Assembly: GCA_945643635.1 (NCBI GenBank)
Contig: CALZFC010000256.1
Coordinates: 1,878,001 to 1,942,000, forward strand
Source: Allodiplogaster sudhausi
Taxonomy: Eukaryota > Nematoda > Chromadorea > Rhabditida > Diplogasteridae
DNA length: 64,000 bases
Reading direction: 5' to 3'
Shown here: positions 10,430 through 36,493 of the stretch, piece by piece
How the letters are laid out: each line of letters begins with the position of its first letter
Numbering within the stretch: position 1 is the first letter of the stretch
Notes under the pieces: model-generated
Databases searched by the model: none
The model's input: the letters and a program-made list of their open reading frames with translations, nothing else
Told to the model about the DNA's origin: nothing
Position numbers and translations under genes: made by a program

Positions 10430-13400
10430 ATGGCCTGCCGCGTCCGAGTCTTTGGTGCCGGCGCAATGCGCGGCCTTCTTGGCGGCAATTTTTCGCGTGG
10501 CGCTCCAGTCGCCTCTGCGATGACGGCACTTACGGGTTTGTTTAAATAGGACATGTGAGCACCCCATTTGTGTTACTGTGAGACACCTTTCGTGTCTTAG
10601 TGCAATTAGACGACATAGACCCCGGTCGAGCCGCATATGGGCCTGCTTTATTTGCGACGAAGACGATGAAAAGTGTCAAGAAGAATTCAGCTGAGATAAC
10701 TGCAGTATTTGCCGTTACACTTTTAGTTTATCATTAATTAAAACCTAGTGACGTAGTAATTCCAGGTAAGCAACAATCCCGGTCCATTGTCCACAAGAGT
10801 CTACTGAAACTGCCGGACGACTATCCCGAGCCGTGGGACTATAAGGTATTCTTCTGTCTGTCACAGTGACTTGATCATTATACTTGCTTTCTGTGCGAGA
10901 TGGAGCACATTTTTTTTAAAACAAATATCTTTGGTATAGAAAAAAAAGGTTTTTTTGAGAAACATGAAACCTTTCTCTATCTCTGTTCCAGACCAAGTCC
11001 TACAACTACTTTTACGCGCCCAAGGATCGCACCCAAGCACGCTTCCACCAGAACTCCAAGCTCATCGTCGTCGAGGGCAACATTGGCTCGGGCAAGGTTT
11101 AGGCTTTTTGTTTAAACCCTAATTTAAAATTATTCCCTTCATTTGAATCCTATTTTTCTAACTCAATTTTTTTAATGAATATTTATTAATTAGTGCCAAT
11201 TAAACTAGACAACAAATATAATAAATAAAATAAATTCTCTTAGACCACGCTGGCCAAAGAGCTCGCCGACCAGCTCGGCTTCTATCACATGCCCGAGTTT
11301 CGTATGGATCACATCCTCATCGATCGATACGGAAATGACATGAGGAACTTTTATCATCTGGTTAGCAGGCAATAAATGCCATTGTCTATGGCTTCGATCA
11401 TGCCCAAACTCAGGGTGACTACGTAAAATAGACAGTACCTTTTTAACCCTGCTGGTTAGGAAATATAAGAAAATGATAATAAAAAGGCAATAAATGTGCC
11501 ATGGAACTTTTATCATCTGGTTAGGAGAATATGAAATGATATTATAATAAAAAGAGTTATAAATGCGAGTGGGCTAGAATTCAAGTATGAGTAAGCTAAC
11601 GACTAGCTCATTTTCCCCTTCGTCCCATGAACCAGGGAATCTGGCGAAAATATACTGTTATTGAGATGGATATTTCGGGGTGTAAAAAAGAGCATGAGAT
11701 CATGATGAAAGTCTTTAAATATATAAAGATTATGATTTTAAATTTAAGGGGCTAACTTGTAGGCTTCTTTCCTTTTGCAGTTCCCGAAGCGTTTCCGGCT
11801 GCCCGACATTGACATGTTCTACAAGAACCCGATGGACGACCTCACGGCCGCCATGCAAGATCGCATCTATCGCTGCCGCTTCGAGCAGTATCTCAACGCG
11901 CTCGCGCACATCATCAACACGGGTACGGTAGGGACGAGGCATTCTGGGTCCCGCAAGGAAAAAGGGATGGTTACGGTAGTTTGTAGTAATCGGGCAACAG
12001 AAGATAGTTTTTTTGCGCAAGATTCAAGGCTTAGAATTGTAAAAGCTTTTGTTAGCAGCCCGAAGTTATCGGACGACAGGATATTGTTCACAGTGTCTAC
12101 TTTCTACATTCATATCGATGGATGTAATGCATCGATCTAGAAATGAAGGATTGGCATGGAGTCTATCCATAGAGCTATCGTACTTTACTATCTGCGTATT
12201 TCTTCTTGAGGAATACAGTATTTTAGGTCCCTGCACAGACCACTTAAGAGTGAACTCTTGTTCAGGCGAAGGCGTCGTCATGGAGCGTTCGATCTTCTCT
12301 GACTTTGTCTTCGCGAATGCAATGCGAGCCAAGGACTACATCGGGCTCGAGTGTACGTGCATTATTAACTTTGTGCTGTCCCCTAATTTGTACTGTTACA
12401 TCGAACTGTTATGTACTTTTTTTTAGCTTTAAAATATATTAGAATGCTAAACATGAAGTGATAGAAAAAAATATTTAAGCAAATATATTTATAGACTTCT
12501 TTTTCGCGGCAAAGACTAATGTTTCTGCTTTAAAATATATTGGAATAATATTTTTTAGTGTCTTATAGTGCTATAATGTTGTGTATAAGTGATGTATAAG
12601 CAAAACTAACTTTAGACTTCAAGTACTACTACTACCAGCGTAAGCACTCGCTGAAGCAGCTTCACTTCTGGCCGCATCTCGTGATCTACCTGGACACGCC
12701 CGTCCAGACGTGCCTTCAGAACATTCGACGACGTGGCAATGTCAGCAAAAATCACATTTTGGCCCCTCTTTTTAAAGTCTAATTTAAATAGAACCAAAAG
12801 ATGAAAAGACCACCGAGTCAAGAGAAACCCATGCATTTTGGGCCACCCGAACACCTGCCCGCCTCCCTTTTTAGGAATAGAAACACCGTTTTCAGCGAAC
12901 CCACCCATCCTGGTTTCTAGGCCCAATACCTTCTTTCCCACCACGGTTTGCTGGGTCCTATCGGTTGTACCTTTAATTCCCTGAATATAATTATGTATTT
13001 TTATGTTTTATTATTAAAAGAATGAAATTTCAGAATAATTACTTGTACTAACGATTGAATAATTCTTCATTATTTAAGCGGAATTGCGTGTTCATTGAAA
13101 GTTGCCAGGAGAACGTATCTTGTACTTGTTCCTTTTTTTCTTCTGATTTCAGAAAGAACATATGAAGATTGCATGATGTTGTTATTATTAGACATTTATA
13201 ATCGTTAATTTTTTCACTTTTAGGTGAACGAAATTGCAGCGGTAGATGAGAAATATCTCAAGACGATTGAAGATTCATACAAGGATTCTCTCAGGGTATG
13301 TTTCACTATTGATCTTTAAAAGTGATCAAAGTTGAAATTGGCGATAAATAAAAATTGTATTATTAGCCGAAACATTATATTTAATGTGACATTAATGTTT

Positions 13401-14696
13401 AAATTAAATTATATTTTAGTACTTTATTTGTAAACGAAAAAAAAAGAGTTGCAAAGACAATTTACTTGCAAGAATGTTGCACGTTCAAGGTTGTCTTAAC
13501 TAGTAGATTTGTTTATATGTTTGTAATTGTGTTTAAAATACCCAAATATATGAAAAAATGAGAAAGATTGGTTACTGTAACTGTATGCTGCTTACTTCTT
13601 TGCAGGAGTACCAGCGACACTCGCGCATTCTCGCGTATGACTGGACGAAGCCAGGCGATGCGGACATTGTCGTGGAGGACATTGAGAGAATGGACTTCGA
13701 CTTCTTCGAGTGGCACTCCGGAGAGGTCAGAGGGAGAGAGAGAGAGAGAAAGGGGATGAGGAAAGAGAGAGAGAGAGAGAGAGAAAGCGGATGAGAAAAG
13801 AGAGAGAGAGAGAGAAAGCGGATGAGGAAAGAGAGAGAGAGAAAGCGGATGAGGGAGAGAGGAGAGAGACAGACAGAAAAGGGAAAACGAGAAAGAGAGA
13901 GAGAGAGAGAGCGCGCAGGAGAAGAGAAAAAAGGTTGAGAGGAAGGAGAGAGATGAGTGAAGAGAGATGGGACAAATTGTTGCACACCAAAAATAATTTT
14001 GGTTTTGGCGTTGACGAAAGTGAGGAGAAGTATTGTGGCTTCTGCGCTGGTCTATTTTTCTAATAATAGAAAAAAATACGGCGTGTTGAAGGTGTTCGAA
14101 GAGTGGTTCACGGTGATCGACGAAATCTCCTGGAATGGCTGGCGTCTCCACGTCACGAATAAGCACCCGACACTCGTCAAGGCATTCGACGGTATCGAGA
14201 AGCACGAGGTACGGTAGGGTTACGGTATCAACAATTGGGTAGTTGTGGCTACTATTCAGTTTTTGGGGTTACGGTGGAGGAGTAAGTTTAGCGGGGGGGG
14301 GGGGAGTACTGTTATCGTTTGTTTTGACACTTTCTAAGGTTTGAATTAAAAATAAAATTATTGGATACAACGAAGATTTAAAAAAAATGCTCTGATTATG
14401 GTAATAGCAAATTAAATGCTGAATAAAGCCAATACAGACATTTAAAATTATGTTCTTTTTCTAGCATTTATTTTGCCTGGCTTTTCAAGGTTGGCGAGCT
14501 GTACGTGAACCCGCGTGATGGTGGACACTTCTTGCATGTCATGAGGAAGGAGGTTGTGTTTTTGTTCACTACTTTCTCGCTTTCTCTCTCCTTCTCTCTC
14601 TCTCTCTCTCTCTCTCTGTTTTCCATTTCCTCTCTTTCTCTCTCTCTCTTTAACTCTTTCCTTCTCACTATCTCTCCCCTCTCTTCCTCTCACTCT

Positions 14697-14733
<37 letters not shown>

Positions 14734-14853
14734 GTGCTCAAGAGCCTCTATGGCTACGGCTATATTCGTGAGAAGGGCGATGAGATGGCAGGACTAACGA
14801 ACTGGCGACTTGGCCATCACCTTCCCGAGCCGTGGTCAGAGGATACTTTCTTT

Positions 14854-14902
<49 letters not shown>

Positions 14903-14960
14903 ACTCTCTCTTTCTCTCTCTCTATCTCTCTTTATCTCTCTCTCTGACTCTATCTCTTTC

Positions 14961-14999
<39 letters not shown>

Positions 15000-15115
15000 C
15001 CAGGTTCGAGTACTACTACAAGGAGGCCTACTACGATGACATGGTGCAGCAGGAGACATCCCTTGATCCCTACTCGGACTCCTACGACCCCGACTACGTC
15101 CACCAACACCACTGA
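10430..15115 (+). CDS. nuo-4: NADH dehydrogenase (ubiquinone) 1 alpha subcomplex subunit 10, 42 kDa (NDUFA10)
   Basis: Accessory subunit of mitochondrial complex I in the deoxynucleoside-kinase fold family. Thirteen exons, phases checked: 10430-10535, 10766-10845, 10992-11096, 11244-11360, 11781-11922, 12266-12352, 12616-12740, 13224-13295, 13606-13725, 14092-14208, 14490-14552, 14734-14834, 15004-15115; 448 aa. The Arg-rich, acid-poor N-terminus looks like a mitochondrial presequence. Recognisable blocks are a P-loop (VVEGNIGSGKTTLAKEL), PEFRMDHILIDRYG, an ERSIFSDFVFANAM motif (DRS-like of dNKs), VIYLDTPVQTCL...RRRGN (lid-like) and the C-terminal HLPEPW...YYYKEAYYDDM segment. It is longer than the human protein (about 355 aa) and close to the nematode size. 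The symbol follows the C. elegans orthologue name. Very confident. Confidence 0.95.
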
Positions 15116-15407
15116 GACCCCCTTAAGAACGCCCTGGCAGACCCCCCAAATTGGGTCCTGCCATGGCACCTCTTAACATCCTGTCTCACGAATCGTCCAC
15201 GCCATGTCTGCTTAACGTGCTCATAGCTAGGTATATACGATACATTGTAGAAATAATTAACTTGTTGCTTATATGGAATAATGTAATTTTGCTCGGTTTG
15301 TTGGTTACTGTAACTTTGAGCACTGTTAAGACATTGGCGTTGACAATTCTCCAGTAGCAACGGTTATAAATGTAGGAGTAAATGGAGATGCGAAATGTGT
15401 ATACACG

Positions 15408-15413
15408 AATAAA
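15408..15413 (+). terminator. poly(A) signal of NDUFA10
   Basis: AATAAA about 290 bp after the TGA stop. Confidence 0.6.
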
Positions 15414-16256
15414 GAAGTTATGAGAGATTTTGCTCTATTTTTAAGATTATGAATTTATTCTGTTTGAAACGAGTGGTCGAATCAATCGGGCCTCTACCTG
15501 CTCAATACTGCGCATTGATTTTGGCTTTTTAAGATGTTATTTGTTTAACGCAAGGCTAAGGCTACTATAGTTTTAAGAGCTTCGACAGGTTGAAATCTGT
15601 CTATGTTTTTTTTATAAGATTTCCTATCACTTTGTAGGAAAGTGAAGTGGGAAATTGTTTCGGCTTTTTTTCCTTATTTCTTTCGATCTCTCGAAAGGGA
15701 GTTCCCCGTATTGATTGCGCGTCGCCTGTGCGTTAGAAATGGCACTAACTGAATGAGAAATGGTGAGAGAGAGAGAGAGACAGAAAAGGACGTGAAGAGA
15801 AATAGAATGGTGAGAGGAGGTGAGCAGAGAGAGAGAGAGAGAGAAGCACAAAAAGCGAATACTTTGCCTTGTCCCGTTGAGACAAGTTAGAGGAGAGCTG
15901 CAGACTTAGCGAGAAAGAACGAAAGAGACAGAGACAGAAAAGAAATAGGAGGGCAGCACCTAAGACGAGTGACTATGTAGTCGCGCGAGACCAGAAAGAA
16001 ACGAGAGAAACGATGGCTATGGAAAGGGGGCTGATGCCAGCTAGGCAGCGCCGTCTCTCGCCTCTCTCACTTCCGGCTGCTCTCTCATTAACGCCCTGAC
16101 TTCTCTCATGCCTCCACACTTTCCATACTCTCTCAACAACGCACCTCACTCCCCTCCTAACCTTGACTGCCTCTCACATCACATGTGCTCTCCTCGTTCA
16201 CTGTACTCTTTCTCTCCCTCCTCGCTCCTCTCCAGACTATTGATAGATTCAACCGG

Positions 16257-16299
<43 letters not shown>

Positions 16300-16769
16300 C
16301 CTGAATTTAGTTAGCAGAACGGTTACTTGATATAAATATTGAATGATATTGACTTTTTGAATGAGAAAAAAAGTTTGCTCTGAATTTTTTTTTAATCCAT
16401 GAGATCAAACTTTTCACGACTTTTCAATCCGTTTTCCGGATTAAAAAATTTCATATATCTGGCCTCCTTATTCTTTCTCTAATAATACAATCAGAACCAG
16501 CAGGTCCCTCGTGCAATCTCTGAAGCAATCTTCCTTTCATTTGGGCTTCCCCTGACGTGTTCTCGCTGTCTGGTTATCTATTTCTGTTCTCTCTCTATCT
16601 CTGTCTCTCTTTTTTCTCTCACTTTCTCTTTCTCTCTTCTTCCTCGGTTTATTTCAAACATGCTAGCAGATGGTGTATGGCTCTCTTTTCTTATCGTGTC
16701 ATGTTCTCTCTTTAATGTCGTTCCTCATTCTGTGCCTGCTTAGTTCTCTCTCTTCTCTCTCTCTCTCTC

Positions 16770-16811
<42 letters not shown>

Positions 16812-17032
16812 ACCTCTCTCCTCCCCCTTGCGACAAGATCTCGTTGTGCTTCGTCAGCTGCGACCCCTCCCCTTTTCCCGTCGTAGACTCCAAACCCTAC
16901 CACCCCTCCACTCCTTTTACTCCGCTATTCAACTATGTGCCTCTCTCTCTCTCTCGTTTTCTCTCTCTCTCTCGTTTTCTCTCTCTCTCTCGTTCTCTCT
17001 CTCTCTTCCCGGTCTCTCTTTCTCTCCTCTCT

Positions 17033-17079
<47 letters not shown>

Positions 17080-17361
17080 TCATCTTTCCTTTACTCCCAA
17101 TTTCCCTCCTACTCTTCCCTAAATGCTTAACGCATTTCATATCTCGAATTTTTCCCCTAAAAAATCATTCCGCTTTGCTGGCAAGTGGCGGAAGCGGATC
17201 GCAGTTCTCGAAATTCAACAGCGAATTTCAAACTGCAATCACCGACAGTCCTAGCAAGCGCATTATTCAAAGCGCGTGAATGCTCTAGAATTTGCTATTC
17301 TCTTCCTTTCACTTCTTTTTTGACAATGACCTCAGTTGGAGAAGACGAGTTAGTTGTGCTA

Positions 17362-17440
<79 letters not shown>

Positions 17441-17593
17441 CCTCTCTCCCTCTCTCTCTCCCTGTCTCTTCTTGGGCATATTCTTCATGGGCTGATTGTC
17501 AGCCGGTGCAAGCCTTTATCGTTGCTGTTGTGTAGGCTCCCCCTGCGCGCTCTCCCACTTGCTATCAGTGTTATATATTAAATTCTCCTTTTT

Positions 17594-17634
<41 letters not shown>

Positions 17635-18199
17635 ATCTCTTTCTTATTTCTTCCTTCAATGTTTGAATGTCATCCTACGTAGCTATAATGTGTTTTAAAT
17701 AGCACTTTACCCCTCTCGGCAATGGGTTTCTTTTTTATGCTTAAAAAATTCCTCGACGTCTCTCGGGTTTCCTTGACTACGGCATTTGTACGGCTTATAC
17801 GGGCTCAGAGACGTGAGAAGTGGTTTGTGTGGAAATAGAAAAGAGCAGAAATAGGCGAGATAGTCAATTAGGGCAGAATATTATTTGACATTGCTCGCCT
17901 GCACGCGTCGCGTGTCCGAATGTCACGCGTTGCGGTTCATGACGTCATTTACTTTACCTATTGTAGCCAAGTGGTTAGCATGATTATCGCATTCTGAGAC
18001 ATCTCGAGATATCTCCTATGTCATCAAAATCATCTAGGAAGGCTGTATTAGAAAGTGATCGAGGCTTCTGTTGTTTTACGCGTTCATTTTATTTAAATAT
18101 ACACATTTAATATCTAATATATTTGTCTCACTAATTTTATTTTACCCAATTCCAGGCATTCTGGTGAATGCCTGACTCTTTTTCATCTCAACGGCAACA
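15414..18199. other. CT-rich intergenic region upstream of OGT
   Basis: About 2.7 kb without a supportable exon. Several long (CT)n tracts (16260-16297, 16760-16811, 16940-17080, 17365-17460, 17598-17630) produce long Ser/Leu open frames that are not genes. A tRNA-like A box lies at 17964-17974. An acceptor-like TTCCAG at about 18151-18156 precedes the OGT ATG by about 43 bp and could be a 5' UTR or trans-splice acceptor. Confidence 0.5.
17957..18035 (+). other. degenerate tRNA-like / SINE fragment
   Basis: TAGCCAAGTGG at 17964-17974 matches the internal A box of tRNA genes and continues as GTTAGCATGATTATCGCATTCTGAGA, like a tRNA D-arm/anticodon region. No clear B box follows at the expected distance, so this is a fossil or chance match, not a functional tRNA. 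Confidence 0.3.
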
Positions 18200-31667
<13,468 letters not shown>

Positions 31668-33340
31668 ATTGGCGGGAGACGATGAGTTCATTTGAAAAGA
31701 GGGCGGAGCCTAGTTGGCGAGACGCCAAGGATAGAATCATTCCATTCCGCATCGATGATGGAGAGGGAGAGCTACTTTGTTTACGTTGACTGTCTGCGTC
31801 TGTTCACCCTCCCTATCTGTAGAATCTTTCTCTCTCGCTCTCTGTCTCTCGCCCTCTCGCCCTCTCTCTCTCTCTGTCTCTCTCTCTCTCTGTCTCTTTC
31901 TCTCTCTCTCTCTCCCCTTCCCCAAATTTGGCGCATCTATGTATTAGCTAATATTCAATGTCCCTCGTCTACTTATATTTATTAATCTTCTCCTTTGTTT
32001 AGTTCTGAGCTCATTTCTCAGATTCTACAATGTTACAACTACTACTTCCGCGTGTAGTCATGCAGATATATGATAACAATGTATTTTATGACTACCGTAT
32101 ACTCCTAGACTGACGGTTATTCTTTGCTCCAATGGGGCTCCCTCTGCTTTCTTTCTTTTCCCTCTCTGTTTCCCTCATGCCTTCTCACTCTCGCTCTCAT
32201 AATTTTTGAATTGACCTAAAATTGATAATTCCTTTCTCATAAATCTCTATTATTATCCCCATGTGGTGTTTTATCAATTCGTCGCTTTATTGCTGATTTT
32301 CCACACCTCCGTGAGCATTAAGACGTAAAGAATTCCCTCAGTCTAACTTTTCCATGTCAGGGTCTTTCTACCCTGACACTATGGTTAAGCTTGGCTAAAT
32401 CACACTGTGTTTTTATAATTCCATCTCTCTGTCTCTCAACAATAAGAAGCGTAATTTGAAGCCCATCTATTACTTGTTTTGCCACCGGGGTACCCTAAGA
32501 TAGCACCCTTGCTCTCCTCCATGCTCTTCATAAGAATCCCCCAGATTACCTCCCTTTGTCTTGTCGACATACCGTGAAAGTAACATCGCGCCCGACTTCG
32601 CCGGCCCGTATCGGCGCCAAATTTGAATGTATGAATCCCTAGGTCTGCCAGCCGTTCTGGAAGTGAGACTTGCTGTGTATACTTTGCTGTCATTCTAGAT
32701 CGATCATGTCTTTACTCCGGTTTTTGTCTTTTTGTTTCGTTTTGTTTTCTGAGAAAGTGTGACAAAGATTAATGAAGGTCTTATGACAGACAATTTGTTT
32801 GCCGTTCTGAACATTTCATTTATCAGGGTTTAATAATGACGAAGAGAAAGCAAAATGCCAGCAAATAGTTGTGAATGACATCAGAGAGAGAGTAGGAAGG
32901 GAGAGACAGAGAGTAGGGAGAGAGAGAGAGAGAGAGAGTACAGGGGGAGAAGTGCCAAATGCATATGGTAGACACGATGCTGTTACGTTATTAGTTATCC
33001 ATTGAACGAATTCAAGTCGGAGAAAGCAATTATGTGCCCCCTCTTTGTGAAGGATGAAAAAGCCTACGGCTCAAGTGTAGTGCCAGCAGCTCAGATGCTG
33101 GACAGTGGTCCGCGCTGTTCAAAGACAATTCTCGTACTCGCGGCCAATCTATTCTGCATGCTTACACACCCTCCGCAACCATTCTTTCTTTACCCGATCA
33201 GCTATACCTTTGAATGACATGACTAAACGCCTCATGTCCTTCTTCTCTCTCCTACATCGTCATCTGCCTTCACTACCGAAACATGTTTATTTACATACCA
33301 TATCATACAACGTGCGTGTCACAAAAAAATTATTAATAAA
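31668..33340. other. intergenic region after OGT
   Basis: OGT 3' UTR, a CT tract (31828-31915), unique AT-rich DNA and a dispersed repeat at 32635-32870. Convergent with the RPC6-like gene. No exon supported. Confidence 0.5.
32635..32870. repeat. dispersed repeat, copy 1 (second copy 42285-42475)
   Basis: Shared blocks in the same order as at 42285-42475: GCC(A/G)GCCGTTCT followed by GAAGTGAGACT / GAAATGAGACT, CATTCTAGAT / CTTCTAGAT, GTCTTATGACAGACAAT, and GAACATTTCA followed by TTATCA and a GTTTAATAA-like block. A diverged repeat family of unknown type. Confidence 0.6.
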
Positions 33341-35354
33341 TTAATCAATCTCAACGTCAGCGAGCGTCTTGACGAGTTCCTCGTCGTCTTGACGAGTTCC
33401 TTTATACGAAGTCTTGATAGTGCGTTCCTTGTGGCGCTGGAGAGTCGAGATAAGTTCCTCGTAGCACTGACGCTCTGAGTCGACTGTGTCGTCGAGGAGG
33501 CTCACGTCCACGACCGCGTCATACGGCATGTAGCACCACTCCATCGTGCCAACGAACTTAGGAAAGTAAAGTAATAATTAATTTAAAAAATTATGATTTG
33601 TCAATTTTATTTATTTTAATTTAAAACAATCTTTTTTTACTATATAATTATTGCAAGATTAGGGAAAAAAACAATATTTTTCATAAGTAGTATATTAACA
33701 TGAATACTTTCAAAAAAAGAAAATTTCTTTCATAAATCTCAAACCCCAAACTCTTATGGTTAGAATAGAACATCGTCAGGAATACAATGCTTAATGTATG
33801 CATTACGCACGCTTAATAAGTAAATAAGCAAATTATTGCACAGGAACCTTGACAACTTTGACGAGCTTCTTCTGCTCGAGCGATTTCAGCGCTTCGTGGA
33901 TCTGTAAGCAGTCTTTATTTATACTATTAATTCTTTTAATTACAAGAGCCTAACGACGACCTTTTTAAGTGGGGAAAAGGATGGATTAAAAATTGAATTT
34001 CCCGCCAAAACGTGCCTGTAGTCGCCTGAGCCCACTGTGCTCTTGCAGCTGAAGAATCGAGATGCCCTTGTTGCCGGCGTCGATGACGAGCGAGTTAAAC
34101 AGGCTCTCCATGATAGTCAGCCCGGCCGGCTCGGCCGCCTTCGTCGCCACACGCATCTTGTGGCCCCACTGAACCAGGAGAAGAGACAGTGATCGGGGAA
34201 AAGCGGCGGGAAAACCGCCGATTTCAAATCATTAGGCGGCTACGGTAGCTATTTTCCATAAATTGATTCATGGGAAGATCGGAATACAGTAATTGCCAAC
34301 GCAGCATGAGTTAGTTACGGTAGCTATCATTTCAAATTCACAATCAAAACAATTGTTCAAAAGTAGCATATATTTCTGCAATTTTTATTTATTCGCATTT
34401 CTCGTCTGAAATTGAAGTACACAGTTGCAGAGGTGTCAACGGCCCGGCCCGGACCGATGGGCCGGCGGGCCCAAGATTCCGTGGGCCCGATTATTTGAAA
34501 AATTTGTGTATGGTCAACTGGTTTTAAATATTCCTATGATTTTTCTTCAAATCACTTGAAGAAAATCATTTAATGAACAATCATTCAAGGATTTGCCATA
34601 TTTAGGAAAAACATATGATGATAAATCAGCAAAAAATGTAAAAACGTCACTTGAAAAAAAATTTTTGAAGAAAAATCAGTTCAGCTTGAAAATCGGGCCG
34701 GGCCGGGCCCAAAATTACAAGGCCCGGAAAAGGACGGGACGGGCCGGGCCGAGAGTTTGGACCGGACGGGCCGGGCCGGCCAAAAAATGGTAGGCCCGTT
34801 GATATCTCTGCACAGTCGTTCTTTGAAAGGTGATTACCAATATGATACTTAGGCTAGAAGTTGCTAATTCTTCACATTGTAAAGAAAAACTGAAAAATTG
34901 TCGGAATTCAATGAATAAAGAGCACTGTCATCCTGTGAGAAAATCATTGCTAAAATGCTACATATCCACCGGGTGCTCCAGGGTCAGCTAAAAACAGGAA
35001 AGAGGGGGGGGGGGGATTTGGTGAAGCACAGCATTTTCTATTTTTAAAAAAGAAGAGAATCTATACTATTAAGCAGCTATAATAAAATACAGATTATTTG
35101 AACATTTCCATTCCCAACAATGGCAAGTGAAACATCTTCTTCGTCTCAATCACACTCATTAACTTCTGTCTCTTTCTCATTCCCTCTCTCTCTCAACCAA
35201 CTTTAATCATCTCCACTCGATGGTCGGCGAGGAGTGCGTTGAGCGCGAAGTTTAGCTCGACCATTTCATCCGAAGCAGAGCAGAGGTCGATCAGCTTATT
35301 AACTTCGATGCCGTACGGCTCAGTCTCCAGCAGAGACAGCAGACGAGATTCCAT
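33341..35354 (-). CDS. shortened RNA polymerase III subunit RPC6 (POLR3F/Rpc34)-like protein
   Basis: Four exons on the minus strand: 35354-35217, 34168-34016, 33901-33848, 33556-33341; 186 aa, phases consistent. RPC6 is the winged-helix subunit that helps open promoter DNA in Pol III. Exon 1 fits its N-terminal winged helix (ESRLLSLLETEPYGIEVNKL). Exons 2-3 fit the second (MESLFNSLVIDAGNKGIS...LKSLEQKKLVKVVK) and align without gaps to the human motif IIEDAGNKGI...ILKNLESKKLIKAVK. The last exon (YMPYD...ERQCYEELISTLQ) weakly matches the next RPC6 segment and then stops. RPC6 is normally about 310-320 aa, so the third winged helix and the Fe-S C-terminus are missing: a truncated paralogue, or a gene with unseen exons. 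Intron 2 has a GC donor. A hAT-like element sits in intron 1. Confidence 0.6.
34428..34810. mobile_element. non-autonomous hAT-type element (MITE) with TSD
   Basis: Ends CAGAGGTGTCAACGG at 34428 and, inverted, CAGAGATATCAACGGGCC at 34810, the terminal-repeat style of hAT transposons. GGCCCG-rich subterminal arrays follow both ends. It is flanked by 8 bp CACAGTTG (34420-34427) and CACAGTCG (34811-34818), a target-site duplication matching at 7 of 8. The AT-rich interior (about 34490-34690) has no transposase. It lies in intron 1 of the RPC6-like gene. Confidence 0.85.
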
Positions 35355-36132
35355 CTCGGAAATGAGCGCGCACTATTACTATTGAAAATATTAGCGAGAA
35401 ACATCAAAATTTGAAGAACCCAATGCATATGAACAAGTATCTGGAAGCATCTGGACATAGAGGAAGAATATACTTTTTAGAACGTTTAAAAACAAGGAAT
35501 TTGCAAAGCAACGAAAGCACGAAACGAGTAATGAAAGGGCAATAACAAAGTTGCATTTCAACTTTGCTTGGAAGCAGACATTTAGTGCGTATCACGAATT
35601 TTGAGTGTACTGTAGCATTCTGTTTTCCACTACACTCTTTTTGCACCGTAACACCAAACCCGTCCTGAATACACTTAAGCAAAACATGACAAACGAAAAT
35701 TTTGTAAATGCATTTATTAACCGAAATAATGGTTTTAAATAAATCCTGTCGTTTGTCGTTCCAGCATTTTTGTTTCTTTTAAAAAGTCTTGCTCATTTGT
35801 TACGTTTTCGTTTTAATCAATTAGGTAAACATGGAACTAAAAAAAGCTATAGCGTTGGGGAACCCTGAAGAAAACAAGGAAGCCCACGATTCAGGAGACC
35901 GTTCATGCACTATCTACCCCACAAGGCATTCTAGGGTGCTGAAACGTATGTAAAATAGTGAAAGATAGAGGGAGAGAGATGGGAGACAGCAGAGAGATTT
36001 AAAGCGTGAATGAGAGATGAATAGACACGCAGTGAGAAAAGGCGTATGGAGAGAGCGAGAGAGGAAGAGAGAGAGAGAAGCAGTAAATAGATGAAGAGAC
36101 ATGGAGTGTGTAAGAGGGTTTAGGAGAGAGAG

Positions 36133-36180
<48 letters not shown>

Positions 36181-36493
36181 AGAGGGAGAGAGGGAGTGAG
36201 AGAGGGAGAGAGAGAGAGATATATAGGACTATGAGTAAGAACGAGAGTGCGAGGAGAAAGACGTGTGTTGCAAAACGAAACCTCTTTAGCTTTAATCTTG
36301 CCACATTATGTTGTGTTCAATGCATGTCTCGAAGATGTCATTTAATATCCATGGAAAGACGTTTGTGTGAGTTCGTTAAAATTCAAAATAACAGCAAAAA
36401 AATAACAATTTTCAGATGTGTACAAGGTTATGGTTACAAGTGGTTAAAATGAAAGCAACGTCAATGCTTTTCGAGCTGAATAACTTAATATAA
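35355..36493. other. intergenic region with long (GA)n tract
   Basis: No gene supported. A GA-rich block at 35960-36225 includes an almost pure (GA)n run around 36125-36175. The rest is AT-rich. Confidence 0.5.

Noticed and set aside
13710..14063. Arg/Glu-rich open frame after the NDUFA10 exon ending 13725
   Set aside because: It reads through the donor into a (GA)n intron; the NDUFA10 frame resumes at 14092.
15627..18035. Candidate genes in the CT-rich spacer
   Set aside because: All open frames are low-complexity Ser/Leu/Phe and lack splice-compatible neighbours.
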